Shown here: piece by piece, positions 26,354-35,153 of the stretch
How the letters are laid out: the number at the start of each line of letters is the position of its first letter
Numbering within the stretch: position 1 is the first letter of the stretch
NCBI RefSeq assembly: GCF_019048265.1
Contig: NZ_CP077311.1
Span: 3,233,001-3,297,000, forward strand
DNA from: Aeromonas sp. FDAARGOS 1405
GTDB lineage: Bacteria > Pseudomonadota > Gammaproteobacteria > Enterobacterales > Aeromonadaceae
Reading direction: 5' to 3'
DNA length: 64,000 bases
Position numbers and translations under genes: made by a program
Notes under the pieces: generated by a model
Database searches by the model: none
What the model saw: the letters and a program-made list of their open reading frames with translations, nothing else
Told to the model about the DNA's origin: nothing

Positions 26354-28609
26354 TCAGGGTTGGGCATCGGGCCGGAAGCTGGCGCGGATCTGCGGAACCA
26401 GGCTCGAGGGGTCGAACCCCTTCTCTTCTCCCAGCACCGGATGGAGCAGAGGCTTGTCCTCGATGGGGGTGATATCCCCCGCCAGCAGCTGGCGGGTGGC
26501 CTGACCCATCTGGTAGAGCTGGCGCACCGGAGCAAATTGTTCCCCGAGGATAAGAGGATCATCGCTGCGGGCAAAGGCCATCATGGGGATCTGGTAGGTG
26601 GCATCGCGCGCCGGTTTGTCGCCGTGAATACCCTTGCCGGCGGACATCAAAAACGGCTGGTGATCGCCAAAGGCCACCACCAGATAGCGCTTGCCCGACT
26701 GGTCGAGGGTCTTGAGCAGACGCTCAAGCGAGGCCATGGCATCCACCACCCCGGTGTAGTAGGTGTTGAGCAACTGGGTGTCGCTCTCGCTCTGGTTCGG
26801 GCAGGCGCCGCTGCGCTCCTGCCCCTGATAGCGGGGGCCATCGAAGGGGCCGTGCCCCTGCATGGTGACCGCATAGGCAAACAGCGGCTTATCATCCTGT
26901 TCGCTGCGCTTGAGCAGGTGGTCGATCAGCGCATCATCTGAGATATAGAGCCCCTTGTACTCAAGGGTGGTAAAACGGGTATCGAACCAACGCTCCTCAT
27001 AGCCGAGCGCCGGGATTGCCTTGGCGCGGCCCCAGAATTTTTCTACGTAGGGGTGGGCGAACAGCGTCTTATAGCCGCTCTGTCTGGCGCTCTGGGCCAG
27101 CCCCGGCACCTGCTCCGAGAGGTAGTAGTAGGGCACCACCCCCTGCTTGAGCAAGCCCACCGGCAGGCCGGTATTCATCTCGAACTCCGCCAGCACCGTC
27201 ATGCCGCCAGTGGTGGGGGAGTGGATGGTCTTTTGCCACTGCTGCACGCTGGCGGGCAGGGATAGGGTGGGGGCCGGGGCGCAGATACGCCCCTTCCAGT
27301 CGAGCCAGAGCGACTCATATTGCAGCACGATCACCAGATCCCAGCGCGGCGCAATGCCTTGGGGCGGATGGCTCAACTGCGGGGTCAGCTCGTTGATCTG
27401 CAAGGGGTAGCGAAACACGCTGCCGCTTTGCAGCATCTCGTCCACCAGATTGAACAGATAGAGGCCGGGGCCGGAGCGGATGATGTCCCTGTGGTAGTTG
27501 ACTGCGCGATCCACGTAACGAATGTTGGCCCCCAGCAGCTTGTTGCCGGTCTGGGTGGCAAAGACACAGAGGGCAAAGAAGGCGACGGTGGCGGCTGCGG
27601 TGCGCAGCACCCAGCGTGACAGGGCAAAGCGCCAGCAGAGAAACAGTGCCAGCAAAAGGGTGAAGATGGGTAGGATGGGGTGCTGATCGAGGAGAATCCG
27701 CAGCAGCGCCAGCAGGTTGCCAAAATCATCACCCCCGAGTGGCACCCCGTAGATGGCGATCTTCATAAAGTTGGCCAGCAGGCCTATTCCCGAAAGTGCG
27801 GTAAAGACCAGCCCCATATAGAGGTTGAAGCCCGCGAGCGCGCAGAGGCTCCAGCCCAGCACCATGCTGCCCCAGGCCAGATAGTAGTGTTCCGGCCGAA
27901 AGCCTGACCAGAGCAGAAACTCCCCCAGCTTGAACACCACGAAGCCGTGCAGCAGCACGAAGGTGAGGTTGCCGAGCAGCAGGCTGCCGATGATCCGCCA
28001 GCGCAGGCTGCGGCGCAGCGTTGGCAGCACCATTTTGAGCACGGCGGCGCTCAGAACCAGTACCAGAGTAAGGCTCACCATCAGATAGGTGAGGTTGAAG
28101 CCCTGCTCCGGCAGGGTTTGCAGGATCTGGCTGAAATCGCCGCTCTCGGGGCGATCTTTGAGCAGCAGACCGATGCGCAGCTGATAGCGGCTGGCCAGTG
28201 CATCGTCCGGGGCGCGCAAGGTGCTGTTGAGATCCAGCGAGCAGCGGTTATTGCGGCACACCTGACGCTTATCCACCGCCTGACTGAGCTGGTCGATCCG
28301 CTCCCCCTTGTCGTTGAGCAGCTCCACTCGCACCTTGTCCCCCGCTTGCAGCGGCTCCCGCAACAGCCACTGGCTGCGCACCACCAGATAGAGGCCGCGG
28401 CTGTCGCTTTTATAGAGCAGGGCGTGGCGGGTGAGGGTGGCCAGCGGATTGTCGGCGGGGCCCAGCACCAGCGGTTGGGCACGGCCCAGCCAGCTGCCGG
28501 GATTGATCAGCGGTAATAACAGCGTCAGCAGCAGCAATCCGCCCAGCAGGGCCAGTAGCCCGGAGGACAGACTCAGGGCACGGGGGCGGCCTGAGGAGGG
28601 GCGATTCAT
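26354..28609 (-). CDS. Sulfatase-fold membrane enzyme (LTA synthase/phosphoethanolamine-transferase-like)
   Basis: 751 residues. An N-terminal anchor is followed by an extracytoplasmic domain (about 45-170), a cluster of helices (about 180-345) and a C-terminal alkaline-phosphatase/sulfatase domain. Metal-site signatures are the YESLW glutamate, the TTGGMTVLAEF nucleophile threonine, the conserved HGPFDGP and the FGDHQPF pair. Such enzymes transfer phosphoglycerol or phosphoethanolamine to envelope lipids or glycans. The acceptor here is unknown. The extra N-terminal domain is longer than in EptA-type enzymes. A sigmaE-like promoter at 28661-28688 fits an envelope role. It is a single gene. 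Confidence 0.8.
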   Translation of the reverse strand: MNRPSSGRPRALSLSSGLLALLGGLLLLTLLLPLINPGSWLGRAQPLVLGPADNPLATLTRHALLYKSDSRGLYLVVRSQWLLREPLQAGDKVRVELLNDKGERIDQLSQAVDKRQVCRNNRCSLDLNSTLRAPDDALASRYQLRIGLLLKDRPESGDFSQILQTLPEQGFNLTYLMVSLTLVLVLSAAVLKMVLPTLRRSLRWRIIGSLLLGNLTFVLLHGFVVFKLGEFLLWSGFRPEHYYLAWGSMVLGWSLCALAGFNLYMGLVFTALSGIGLLANFMKIAIYGVPLGGDDFGNLLALLRILLDQHPILPIFTLLLALFLCWRFALSRWVLRTAAATVAFFALCVFATQTGNKLLGANIRYVDRAVNYHRDIIRSGPGLYLFNLVDEMLQSGSVFRYPLQINELTPQLSHPPQGIAPRWDLVIVLQYESLWLDWKGRICAPAPTLSLPASVQQWQKTIHSPTTGGMTVLAEFEMNTGLPVGLLKQGVVPYYYLSEQVPGLAQSARQSGYKTLFAHPYVEKFWGRAKAIPALGYEERWFDTRFTTLEYKGLYISDDALIDHLLKRSEQDDKPLFAYAVTMQGHGPFDGPRYQGQERSGACPNQSESDTQLLNTYYTGVVDAMASLERLLKTLDQSGKRYLVVAFGDHQPFLMSAGKGIHGDKPARDATYQIPMMAFARSDDPLILGEQFAPVRQLYQMGQATRQLLAGDITPIEDKPLLHPVLGEEKGFDPSSLVPQIRASFRPDAQP

Positions 28610-28660
28610 ATAAGCTCATCCTTTGAGCGAGTAAGGGAGAGATCGTTCATCCGTATAGAG

Positions 28661-28688
28661 TTTGACCCGATGGTGCGGGCCTTGTTCC
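28661..28688 (-). promoter_or_regulatory. Candidate sigmaE promoter of sulfatase gene
   Basis: On the minus strand GGAACAA (28682-28688) and TCAAA (28661-28665) are separated by 16 bases, matching the sigmaE pattern GGAACTT-N16-TCAAA. Transcription would start about 45 bases before the sulfatase ATG. This is a motif match only. Confidence 0.5.
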
Positions 28689-28864
28689 AACTTGTCAATT
28701 TAATGACCACTTAATGAATATTTGGTTACAGCTCAACCTTGCAAATTGTGATCCCGATCGAGGGGTTGTTCGGAATATGTGATGAAAGCGTCATCATGGG
28801 GTTTTGCCACTGGCTTGGGAGGGGTGTGCTGTTTAGGCTCTCAATAGCGACAGGAGGTACATGT

Positions 28865-29950
28865 ATGAATCCTAAGGTGATGGCGCGTCAGGCCAGATTA
28901 CTGCGCATGCTGGAGAGCAAGGAAGAGATCCGGATCGGACGCGAGCGCGACTGTCCGCTGCCACTGGCCCAGCTGACCAAACTAAAGGATACTCATCCCG
29001 CGGTGGTCAAGGTCTATCGCCACGGTCTTACCGCCGAGGTGTTTCACCTCAAGGTAGAGGGGCATCACTGGTGCCTCAAGCGGCGGCGTCAGGATTCGCT
29101 GGTAGCCAACCTTGATGGCAAGACCGCTTTCCTCACCGAGCTGGAACGGCGGCGTGAAATCGAGGCGCTGCGCGAGCTGCATCCCACCATCCTCTCCCAT
29201 GTGGTCTGCACCAGCTTTGGCTCGGCGCGGGCTGGAGTGCTGGTTTCCCCCTGGTTGCGGGGTGTGCCGGTCCATCAGCTCAACGAGCGCAATCTGGCCC
29301 AGATGCTGGAGGTGCAGGGTGAGCTGGCCCGCTGGGGCTGGTTTGACTGGGACCCGAGCCCTGGCAACCTGCTCGATGATGGCGAGCAGATCTGCGTGTT
29401 CGACTTTGGCTATATGTGGACCTTTGACCCCCGCTTTGAATACAACTCCAATGGTCTGGTCGACTCGCAGTTCCATGTGCCGGAGCGGCTGGAGACCCGC
29501 ACTCTCTCGGGGCTCTGGCTCGATGAGGCCGATCCCTTGCCGCAATTTCGCTATTGGCGCGAGCTTTGTCTGAAATGGGTCAAACGGGAGATCCATCACC
29601 TGATCCGCGAAGGGGCAAGTGCCCCTGTGCTGGCCCGCTTGCAAGCCCTGCAGGGGGAGTGGAGCACCGCGCTGGCGAGTGACGAGGCGCTGGCCGCCAA
29701 CTGGTGGCGGGACATGTATCGCAGCCACCAGCTCGATGTGGCCGATGATCTGAGCGGCCAGAGCTGCGGCCCGCTGACCCTGCGTCGTCTTGACTGGCTG
29801 GAGCAGGCGGTAACGGATCACTATCCGCTGCTGGTGGACAATCTCTCATCTCAACAGACGGAGCTTGGCCAGACCGGGCTGCTGGCCCGCTTGCAGCAGC
29901 TGCGCCGCGAAGCCGTGGCCTGCCAGTTGCCCGCCACCAGCTTTGCCTGA
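28865..29950 (+). CDS. Protein-kinase-fold phosphotransferase of unknown role
   Basis: 361 residues. A beta3-type lysine in HHWCLKRRRQD (about 66) is followed by a catalytic-loop-like WFDWDPSPGNLL (D and N near 163-168) and a DFG in ICVFDFGYMWTFD. This gives the minimal kinase-fold signature. The rest is helical and not recognised. The ATG at 28865 is fixed by a near-perfect AGGAGGT 5 bases upstream. Upstream in-frame starts translate an improbable hydrophobic leader. It is divergent from the sulfatase gene and convergent with lysC. It could phosphorylate a sugar, lipid A core or protein; no target is indicated. Confidence 0.65.
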   Translation: MNPKVMARQARLLRMLESKEEIRIGRERDCPLPLAQLTKLKDTHPAVVKVYRHGLTAEVFHLKVEGHHWCLKRRRQDSLVANLDGKTAFLTELERRREIEALRELHPTILSHVVCTSFGSARAGVLVSPWLRGVPVHQLNERNLAQMLEVQGELARWGWFDWDPSPGNLLDDGEQICVFDFGYMWTFDPRFEYNSNGLVDSQFHVPERLETRTLSGLWLDEADPLPQFRYWRELCLKWVKREIHHLIREGASAPVLARLQALQGEWSTALASDEALAANWWRDMYRSHQLDVADDLSGQSCGPLTLRRLDWLEQAVTDHYPLLVDNLSSQQTELGQTGLLARLQQLRREAVACQLPATSFA

Positions 29951-29978
29951 GCCAATACGTCAGTGATACATAAATAAA

Positions 29979-30001
29979 CAGGGCGCCTTGTCGGCGCCCT
30001 G
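29979..30001. terminator. Bidirectional terminator, kinase-like gene / lysC
   Basis: CAGGGCGCC (29979-29987) pairs with GGCGCCCTG (29993-30001), loop TTGTC. On the minus strand it is followed by TTTATTTA, giving lysC a good terminator. On the plus strand only TTG follows. Confidence 0.8.
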
Positions 30002-30032
30002 TTGCATGGTAGGAACCGCATCGCGGTGAGGG

Positions 30033-31385
30033 TCAGTCCAGCAACTCCTGATGGAGGCGGTTGACGATATTGCCCGCCTCGCTCTCCTTGACCAGGAAGC
30101 AGAGGTTATGGGCGCTGGCGCCGTAGCAGATCATCCGGATGTTGTGCTCGCGCAGGGCGTCAAAGACCTGACTGCCCACCCCGTTCACTTCGCTCATCCG
30201 GTTGCCGATCAGCGCCACCAGTGCCAGACCGTTTTCCACCTCCACCTTGCAGAGTTGCCCCAGCTCGGCCAGTACCTTGTCGCTCAGGATCGGCTCGCCG
30301 TTGCTCTGGCTGCCGGTGTGATCCAGCGTCAATGACACGCTCACTTCCGAGGTAGTGATGAGATCCACCGAGATGCGGTGACGGGCCAGAATGCCGAACA
30401 CTTCGGCCAGAAAGCCGTAGGCGTGGAACATATTGAGGCTGTGCAGGGTCACCAGCACCTGCTGGCGGCGCAGGGCGACGGCGCGAAACAGCGGGCTTGA
30501 ATCTGTGCTGGCACGGATCCAGGTACCACTGGCGGCAGGATCCTTGGCGGAGCCGACAAACACCGGAATATTCTGGCGCACCGCCGGTTGCAGGGTGGCA
30601 GGGTGCAGCACTTTGGCGCCGAAGGTGGCCATCTCGGCCGCTTCGACAAAGCTGATTTCGGGAATGGGGCGGGCGCGGGTGACGAGGCGCGGATCCGTGG
30701 TGTAGATGCCGGGCACATCGGTCCAGATCTCGATACTGGCGGCATCGAGCGCTTCGGCGAGCAGGGCGGCGCTGTAGTCGGAGCCGCCACGACCCAGCGT
30801 GGTGGTGCGGCCATCGCCATCGGCACCGATAAAGCCCTGGGTGATGATGAGGCTGTCGCCCAGCTGCGGGCCCAGCGTCTGCTGGCAGAGGGTACGGGTG
30901 GTGGCCAGATCGACGGTGGCCTTGCCAAAGCGGCTGTCGGTGCGCATCAGCTGGCGCACATCTTGCCAGTGGGCCTTGACGCCGCGCTGGCGCAGCAGTT
31001 CGGTAAAGAGACGGGTAGACATCAGCTCGCCACAGGCGATGAGGCGATCAGCCAGTTCGGCATCGGTCTGCTGGCTGGCCTGCTGCGACATGGTGCGGAT
31101 CTCGCCGAGTTGATCGTGGATCAGCGCCGTCACTTCGGCGGGGTGGCCAAGGTCGGCCAGAATTGCCTGTTGAATGTCGGACAGCTTGGCCAGCTGCTCG
31201 TCGCGGCCCGCTTCGTCCAGCTCACCTTGTGCCAGAGCGACCAGCAGGTTGGTGACACCGGCGCTGGCGCTCAGTACCACCACCCGCGTGGCGGGATTGG
31301 CCAGCACGATATCGGCGCAGTGATTCATGGCCGGGAAGTTGGCGACACTGGTTCCGCCAAACTTGGCGACATTGATCGGGCTCAT
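30033..31385 (-). CDS. lysC: Lysine-sensitive aspartate kinase III
   Basis: 450-residue monofunctional aspartokinase, the first step of the aspartate pathway to lysine, diaminopimelate, threonine and methionine. The N-terminal VAKFGGTSVANF and the middle GFIGADGDGRTTTLGRGGSDYSAALLA are kinase signatures. Two C-terminal ACT domains (about 305-450) mediate lysine feedback. E. coli LysC is 449 residues. AGGAG precedes the ATG. The leader carries a lysine riboswitch (31480-31713), confirming the lysine-specific isozyme. Confidence 0.96.
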   Translation of the reverse strand: MSPINVAKFGGTSVANFPAMNHCADIVLANPATRVVVLSASAGVTNLLVALAQGELDEAGRDEQLAKLSDIQQAILADLGHPAEVTALIHDQLGEIRTMSQQASQQTDAELADRLIACGELMSTRLFTELLRQRGVKAHWQDVRQLMRTDSRFGKATVDLATTRTLCQQTLGPQLGDSLIITQGFIGADGDGRTTTLGRGGSDYSAALLAEALDAASIEIWTDVPGIYTTDPRLVTRARPIPEISFVEAAEMATFGAKVLHPATLQPAVRQNIPVFVGSAKDPAASGTWIRASTDSSPLFRAVALRRQQVLVTLHSLNMFHAYGFLAEVFGILARHRISVDLITTSEVSVSLTLDHTGSQSNGEPILSDKVLAELGQLCKVEVENGLALVALIGNRMSEVNGVGSQVFDALREHNIRMICYGASAHNLCFLVKESEAGNIVNRLHQELLD

Positions 31386-31479
31386 TGCTTACTCCTGTCT
31401 TATTTTAAGATTCCGGTTCCATCGGGCAAAAAAGAGAGGAGGAGGCTGAAAATGGCAGGAATGAACGAAGCTATCCCGG

Positions 31480-31713
31480 CCAGAAGCACTCCACCTGCAG
31501 AGCCCATCCCGTACCGCCCCTGACAGGGCGCGGTGGGGGATGATCACTACCGATGACAACCCGGGGGATTCAGCCCCCGCAGCCGACGTTGAGGTTACCA
31601 GTCTCCTCACTCGTCTCGGCGCTGCTCCCCCTGACCCAAGTTCACCGGACGCTGGCGTCCTCCCTTGGGCTGCCTGGGCAGCGCTCCTCTTCTGGCTCCA
31701 CCAGGGTGGTGGA
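31480..31713 (-). ncRNA. Lysine riboswitch (L-box) in lysC leader
   Basis: On the minus strand the leader reads CCAGAAGAGGAGCGCTGCCC near the 5' end and GGGGGCTGAATCCCCCGGG in the middle. GGTGGAGTGCTTCTGG closes it, the P1 arms being CCAGAAG and CTTCTGG. These blocks match the E. coli lysC leader almost word for word, including the conserved AGAGG core and the P4-type GGGGGCTGAATCCCC hairpin. It ends about 95 bases before the lysC ATG. No clear T-tailed terminator follows the aptamer, so control of translation initiation is more likely than attenuation. Confidence 0.93.
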
Positions 31714-31722
31714 GTGCATTTA

Positions 31723-31752
31723 GAAATACCCTGCGTTGGATTGCACTGTCAA
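31723..31752 (-). promoter_or_regulatory. lysC promoter
   Basis: Minus-strand TTGACA (31747-31752) and TATTTC (31723-31728) with 18 bases between them. Transcription would start just before the riboswitch, leaving a leader of about 330 bases. The -35 is perfect and the -10 is poor, as might suit a regulated biosynthetic gene. Confidence 0.55.
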
Positions 31753-31806
31753 TCGAGTTTGTGAAAAAGTTCAAATTGTCAGCTAACTCAACGCAGGATC
31801 AATGAC

Positions 31807-33135
31807 TTAGGCAATGGTCTTTGACAAAACCTTGGAACGGCGCTGCCAGTTGTAGAGACGCTGGCGCGCCACCGGCAGATCTTCCACTTCCAGCGGATCA
31901 AAGCCCCGCTCCCGGAACCAGTGGATGGAGCGGGTGGTAAGCACGAACAGGCGGCGGATGCCGAGCCGCTTGGCCCGCTCGGCCACCTTGGCCACTAACT
32001 GATCCCCCCGGTTGGAGTTGCGGTAGTCGGGGTGTATGGCGACGCAGGCCATCTCCGCCATCGCCTCTTCCATAAAGCAGTAGAGGGCCGCGCAGCCGAT
32101 GATGAGGCCATCGCGCTCAATGATGGTGAACTTGTCGATCTCCATCTCCAGCTGCTCGCGGGAGCGGCGCACCAGAATCCCTTCCTCCTCCAGCGGGCGG
32201 ATCAGATCCAGAATGCCGCCGATATCCTCGATGGTGGCGGCGCGGGCCTGTTCGGCGCTTTCCCGAACTATCTGGGTGCCGAGGCCGTCACGGCTGAACA
32301 GCTCCTGCAGCATGGCGCCATCATCCTGATAGCTCACCAGATGGGAGCGGGGCACCCCGCCGCGGCAGGAGGCAATGGCCGCGCGCAGATAGCGTGCTGT
32401 GCCGGACATCTCTTCCCCTGCCTGCTCCAGCTCCACCAGCAGCTCTTCGGCCTGCTCGGGGAAGAGCTCGGAGATGGCTTCGCCGCGCCTGTCCATCACC
32501 CCCTGGGTGCTGCTAAAGCAGATGAGCTTGTCTGCCTTGAGATCGACCGCCACCCGGCGGGCCACCTCTTCGGAGCTCAGGTTAAAGCTCTCGCCGGTGA
32601 CCGAGCAGCCGATGGGGGAGATGAGCACCAGACTCTTCTGATCGAGCTGGCGGGTGATCCCCTCCACGTCGATGCGGCGCACCCGGCCGCTGTGGCAAAA
32701 GTCGATGCCATCATCCACCCCCAGTGGCTGGGCAGTGACGAAGTTGCCGCTCACCACACTGATCCGCGCCCCCTGCATGGGGGTGTTCGCGAGCCCCATG
32801 GAGAGCTGGGCGGTGATGTCATATTGCAGGCCGCCACACACCTGTTTGATGATGGTGAAACTCTCGTCATCGGTGACCCGGATCCGCTTGTGATACTGGG
32901 CCTCGATACCGGCGCGGGCCAGCGCCTCATCGTTTTGCGGACGTGAACCAAACACCAGCACCAGGCGTATGCCCAGTGTCTGCAGCAGGGCGATATCGCT
33001 GACGATATTGGCGAAGTTGGGGTGGCAGATGGCTTCTCCCCCCATCATCAGCACAAAGGTGGCACCCCGATGCACATTGACATAGGGGGTGGATTGCCGG
33101 AAGGCATTGACCAGACTGGGTTCGCGTTCACGCAC
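31807..33135 (-). CDS. argA: N-acetylglutamate synthase ArgA
   Basis: 442-residue enzyme that acetylates glutamate, the first arginine biosynthesis step. The N-terminal amino-acid-kinase-like domain (about 20-280) binds arginine for feedback. The C-terminal GNAT domain (about 295-430) contains [23 protein letters not shown] and [16 protein letters not shown]. The start is GTG at 33135, supported by GGAAG 8 bases upstream and by E. coli ArgA length (443). An ARG box lies inside the promoter spacer. Confidence 0.95.
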   Translation of the reverse strand: MREREPSLVNAFRQSTPYVNVHRGATFVLMMGGEAICHPNFANIVSDIALLQTLGIRLVLVFGSRPQNDEALARAGIEAQYHKRIRVTDDESFTIIKQVCGGLQYDITAQLSMGLANTPMQGARISVVSGNFVTAQPLGVDDGIDFCHSGRVRRIDVEGITRQLDQKSLVLISPIGCSVTGESFNLSSEEVARRVAVDLKADKLICFSSTQGVMDRRGEAISELFPEQAEELLVELEQAGEEMSGTARYLRAAIASCRGGVPRSHLVSYQDDGAMLQELFSRDGLGTQIVRESAEQARAATIEDIGGILDLIRPLEEEGILVRRSREQLEMEIDKFTIIERDGLIIGCAALYCFMEEAMAEMACVAIHPDYRNSNRGDQLVAKVAERAKRLGIRRLFVLTTRSIHWFRERGFDPLEVEDLPVARQRLYNWQRRSKVLSKTIA

Positions 33136-33171
33136 TTGATATTTCTTCCATAAAAAAACAGCGATTGGCTC

Positions 33172-33199
33172 AATATATGAAAATTAATTCACAAATCAA
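33172..33199 (-). promoter_or_regulatory. argA promoter with ARG box in the spacer
   Basis: Minus-strand -35 TTGATT (33194-33199), 16-base spacer and -10 TATATT (33172-33177). The plus-strand TATGAAAATTAATTCACA (33176-33193) matches the ArgR consensus TNTGAATWWWWATTCANW with one mismatch and covers the spacer. A weaker second half-match lies at 33201-33218. ArgR binding would block polymerase. Confidence 0.78.
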
Positions 33200-33405
33200 G
33201 ACTAAATATTAATTTTGGCCGTTTCTGGTCTCTACGAGGGGCGGCTTGGCCGTGCAGATCGGGAAAGGATGGTTGGAAGCGCAGATGGCTGTTGGGGCGA
33301 GCGGGGAGGGGCCCGCCGGTTGATCCAGCGCGATAAACTGCTATCTTCGATGCTCCTTTTCGTCAGCTGTGTGATTTCACAGGGTTTTATACAAGGACAG
33401 AATTC

Positions 33406-34038
33406 ATGGAACAGATTATTTCACCGGCAGATGCCCTGCCGGGACGACGCGAAGCGATGGTGATTGGTCAGCAGCATGCGGTGAATGGCAACCCGACCCA
33501 GGGTCCCTGGCCCGAGAACATGGAGATCGCCTGGTTTGGTATGGGCTGTTTCTGGGGCGTGGAGCGCCTGTTCTGGCAGCAGCCGGGCGTCTATTCCACC
33601 GCGGCCGGTTATCAGGGCGGTGTGACCCAAAACCCCACCTACAAAGAGGTGTGCAGCGGCCTGACCGGTCATGCCGAGACGGTGCAGGTGGTGTTTGATC
33701 CGGCGGTGATCAGCTACGGCGATCTGCTCAGACTGTTCTGGGAGCAGCACGATCCGGCGCAGGGGATGCGTCAGGGCGGGGACATTGGTACCCAGTATCG
33801 CTCGGTGATCTTCTATGGCGATGAGAGCCAGCAGATCATTGCCCAGCAGAGCATGGCGGCCTATCAGCAGGCGATGGCGGCAAGCGGCGACAGTCGTGCC
33901 ATTACCACCCGCATTCTGCCGCTGGCGCCCTTCTACTACGCCGAGGATTACCATCAGCAATATCTGGAGAAAAATCCGGATGGCTACTGCGGATTGGGTG
34001 GCATTGGAGTCTGTTTGCCGCCAAGCCTGAACCGCTGA
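33406..34038 (+). CDS. msrA: Peptide methionine-S-sulfoxide reductase MsrA
   Basis: 210-residue enzyme repairing the S-epimer of methionine sulfoxide in proteins. The active site GMGCFWGVE puts the nucleophilic cysteine at 48. Two C-terminal resolving cysteines are present in [10 protein letters not shown], as in E. coli MsrA. The N-terminal 40 residues form the usual enterobacterial-type extension. The ATG at 33406 follows AAGGACAG. It is a single gene, followed by a 180-base region that may host a small RNA. Confidence 0.96.
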   Translation: MEQIISPADALPGRREAMVIGQQHAVNGNPTQGPWPENMEIAWFGMGCFWGVERLFWQQPGVYSTAAGYQGGVTQNPTYKEVCSGLTGHAETVQVVFDPAVISYGDLLRLFWEQHDPAQGMRQGGDIGTQYRSVIFYGDESQQIIAQQSMAAYQQAMAASGDSRAITTRILPLAPFYYAEDYHQQYLEKNPDGYCGLGGIGVCLPPSLNR

Positions 34039-34090
34039 ACAGGTTTGTAGTCGATTTCTTAATAAAAGTGAAAATAAATGGTCGGAGGAG

Positions 34091-34118
34091 GGAACTTATT
34101 GCGACCAGTCGGGACTAA
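34091..34118 (+). promoter_or_regulatory. Candidate sigmaE promoter downstream of msrA
   Basis: GGAACTT (34091-34097) is a perfect sigmaE -35. After exactly 16 bases comes ACTAA (34114-34118), one base from the TCTAA -10 of E. coli rpoE P2-type promoters. It is not positioned to transcribe an annotated coding gene on this strand. Confidence 0.5.
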
Positions 34119-34123
34119 CTAGG

Positions 34124-34248
34124 TAGCGTCCAGGGATCGGATGCAAAGTCCAGACACATTTCTTGCCTTGATAACCGCCTGATGAATGAACGCACTGGCG
34201 GGTTGAAAATGATAGCAAGCAGGGCTGCCCACCAAGGCGGCCCTTTTC
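34124..34248 (+). ncRNA. Candidate small RNA between msrA and DUF3802 gene
   Basis: An intergenic transcript of about 125 bases is predicted from the sigmaE-like promoter to an intrinsic terminator. The stem GGGCTGCC (34222-34229) pairs with GGCGGCCC (34235-34242) with one G-T, followed by TTTTCAT. No convincing coding frame with a ribosome site is present. The alternative reading is simply a long msrA 3' end. The family is not recognised. Confidence 0.4.
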
Positions 34249-34283
34249 ATATCTGCTTGTTTTCGCTCGGGAGGGGCGATCGG

Positions 34284-34619
34284 TCAGGCGATCGCGCTGT
34301 CGAACAGGTTCTTGATGAGATCGATAAATTCGATGAGGAAGGTTTTTTGTTCCGGGGTCGGGGCGCGCAGCCAGACAGCAGAGAGCACCTCTTCCAGATC
34401 GGCGACCACGGCGTCGGCCTCCTGCATGATGGCGAAACGCACCTTGGGATCGAGCTGGGGGTTTTGTTCGCAAATGGCCATCAGGTTGCTGGCAACACGG
34501 CCACTGACCAGGTCTTCGATGGTCTCTTCACCATCGCTCTGCTGTTGGGATTCAAACAATCCCAAACTCTCCACCAGATACTCGATCAGCGAGATATAGC
34601 CTTCACTTTCTACCACCAT
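34284..34619 (-). CDS. DUF3802 family protein
   Basis: 111-residue acidic, helical cytosolic protein. It contains GYISLIEYLVESLGLFES, SNLMAICEQNP, and the end TPEQKTFLIEFIDLIKNLFDS. These match the DUF3802 family, which occurs in Vibrio, Shewanella and Aeromonas and has no assigned function. It is a single gene, convergent with msrA and the candidate RNA. Confidence 0.8.
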   Translation of the reverse strand: MVVESEGYISLIEYLVESLGLFESQQQSDGEETIEDLVSGRVASNLMAICEQNPQLDPKVRFAIMQEADAVVADLEEVLSAVWLRAPTPEQKTFLIEFIDLIKNLFDSAIA

Positions 34620-34676
34620 GGTTGCTGCCTCAATACAGTAACAATACGAAAATTGAGCGTATTTTAGTGGCTTGCT

Positions 34677-35153
34677 CTAGCTTGGCAAGCTGCAGTGCAG
34701 GCGATGGCGAGTAAAACTGACTCCGCCCCGCTCCACGCACTCCAGCCCGGTCAACGTAAAGCCATGTCGTAAAAATAGCTCATAACTGAAGGCGCTGGCC
34801 TCGGTGGTGATGAGCGTCAGACCGAGCCCTCTGGCTCCCGCGAGCGCCGTGGTGAGTAACAGATTGCCCAGTCCCTGGCGCTGATGGTCGGCGCTCACAT
34901 AGAGCAGACTGAGGTGGCCATCGGAGCTCAGAGTGACAAAACCGAGGGGCACATTTGCCTGCTCTGCCACCCAGCCGTGGTGTTCACGCAGCTGGCCGAC
35001 AAAGCCCGGATGCTGTGAACCGAGGGCCCACTGCTCCACCTGTTCTGCGCTGTAGTGCTCGGGGCCGCTGTGTCGCACCGCCTGCTCAAACAGGGTCACG
35101 AGGGCGGGGATATGTGTCTCGTCAAGGGGGATAATACGCAGTGCTGGCGTCAT
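34677..35153 (-). CDS. GNAT family N-acetyltransferase
   Basis: 158 residues with the acetyl-CoA loop in LLYVSADHQRQGLGNLLLTTAL (Q/RxxGxG/A pattern) and the C-terminal SYELFLRHGFTLTG typical of GNAT motif B. The acceptor is unknown. Its start overlaps the stop of the YjbR-like gene by 4 bases, so the two form an operon. Confidence 0.85.
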   Translation of the reverse strand: MTPALRIIPLDETHIPALVTLFEQAVRHSGPEHYSAEQVEQWALGSQHPGFVGQLREHHGWVAEQANVPLGFVTLSSDGHLSLLYVSADHQRQGLGNLLLTTALAGARGLGLTLITTEASAFSYELFLRHGFTLTGLECVERGGVSFTRHRLHCSLPS

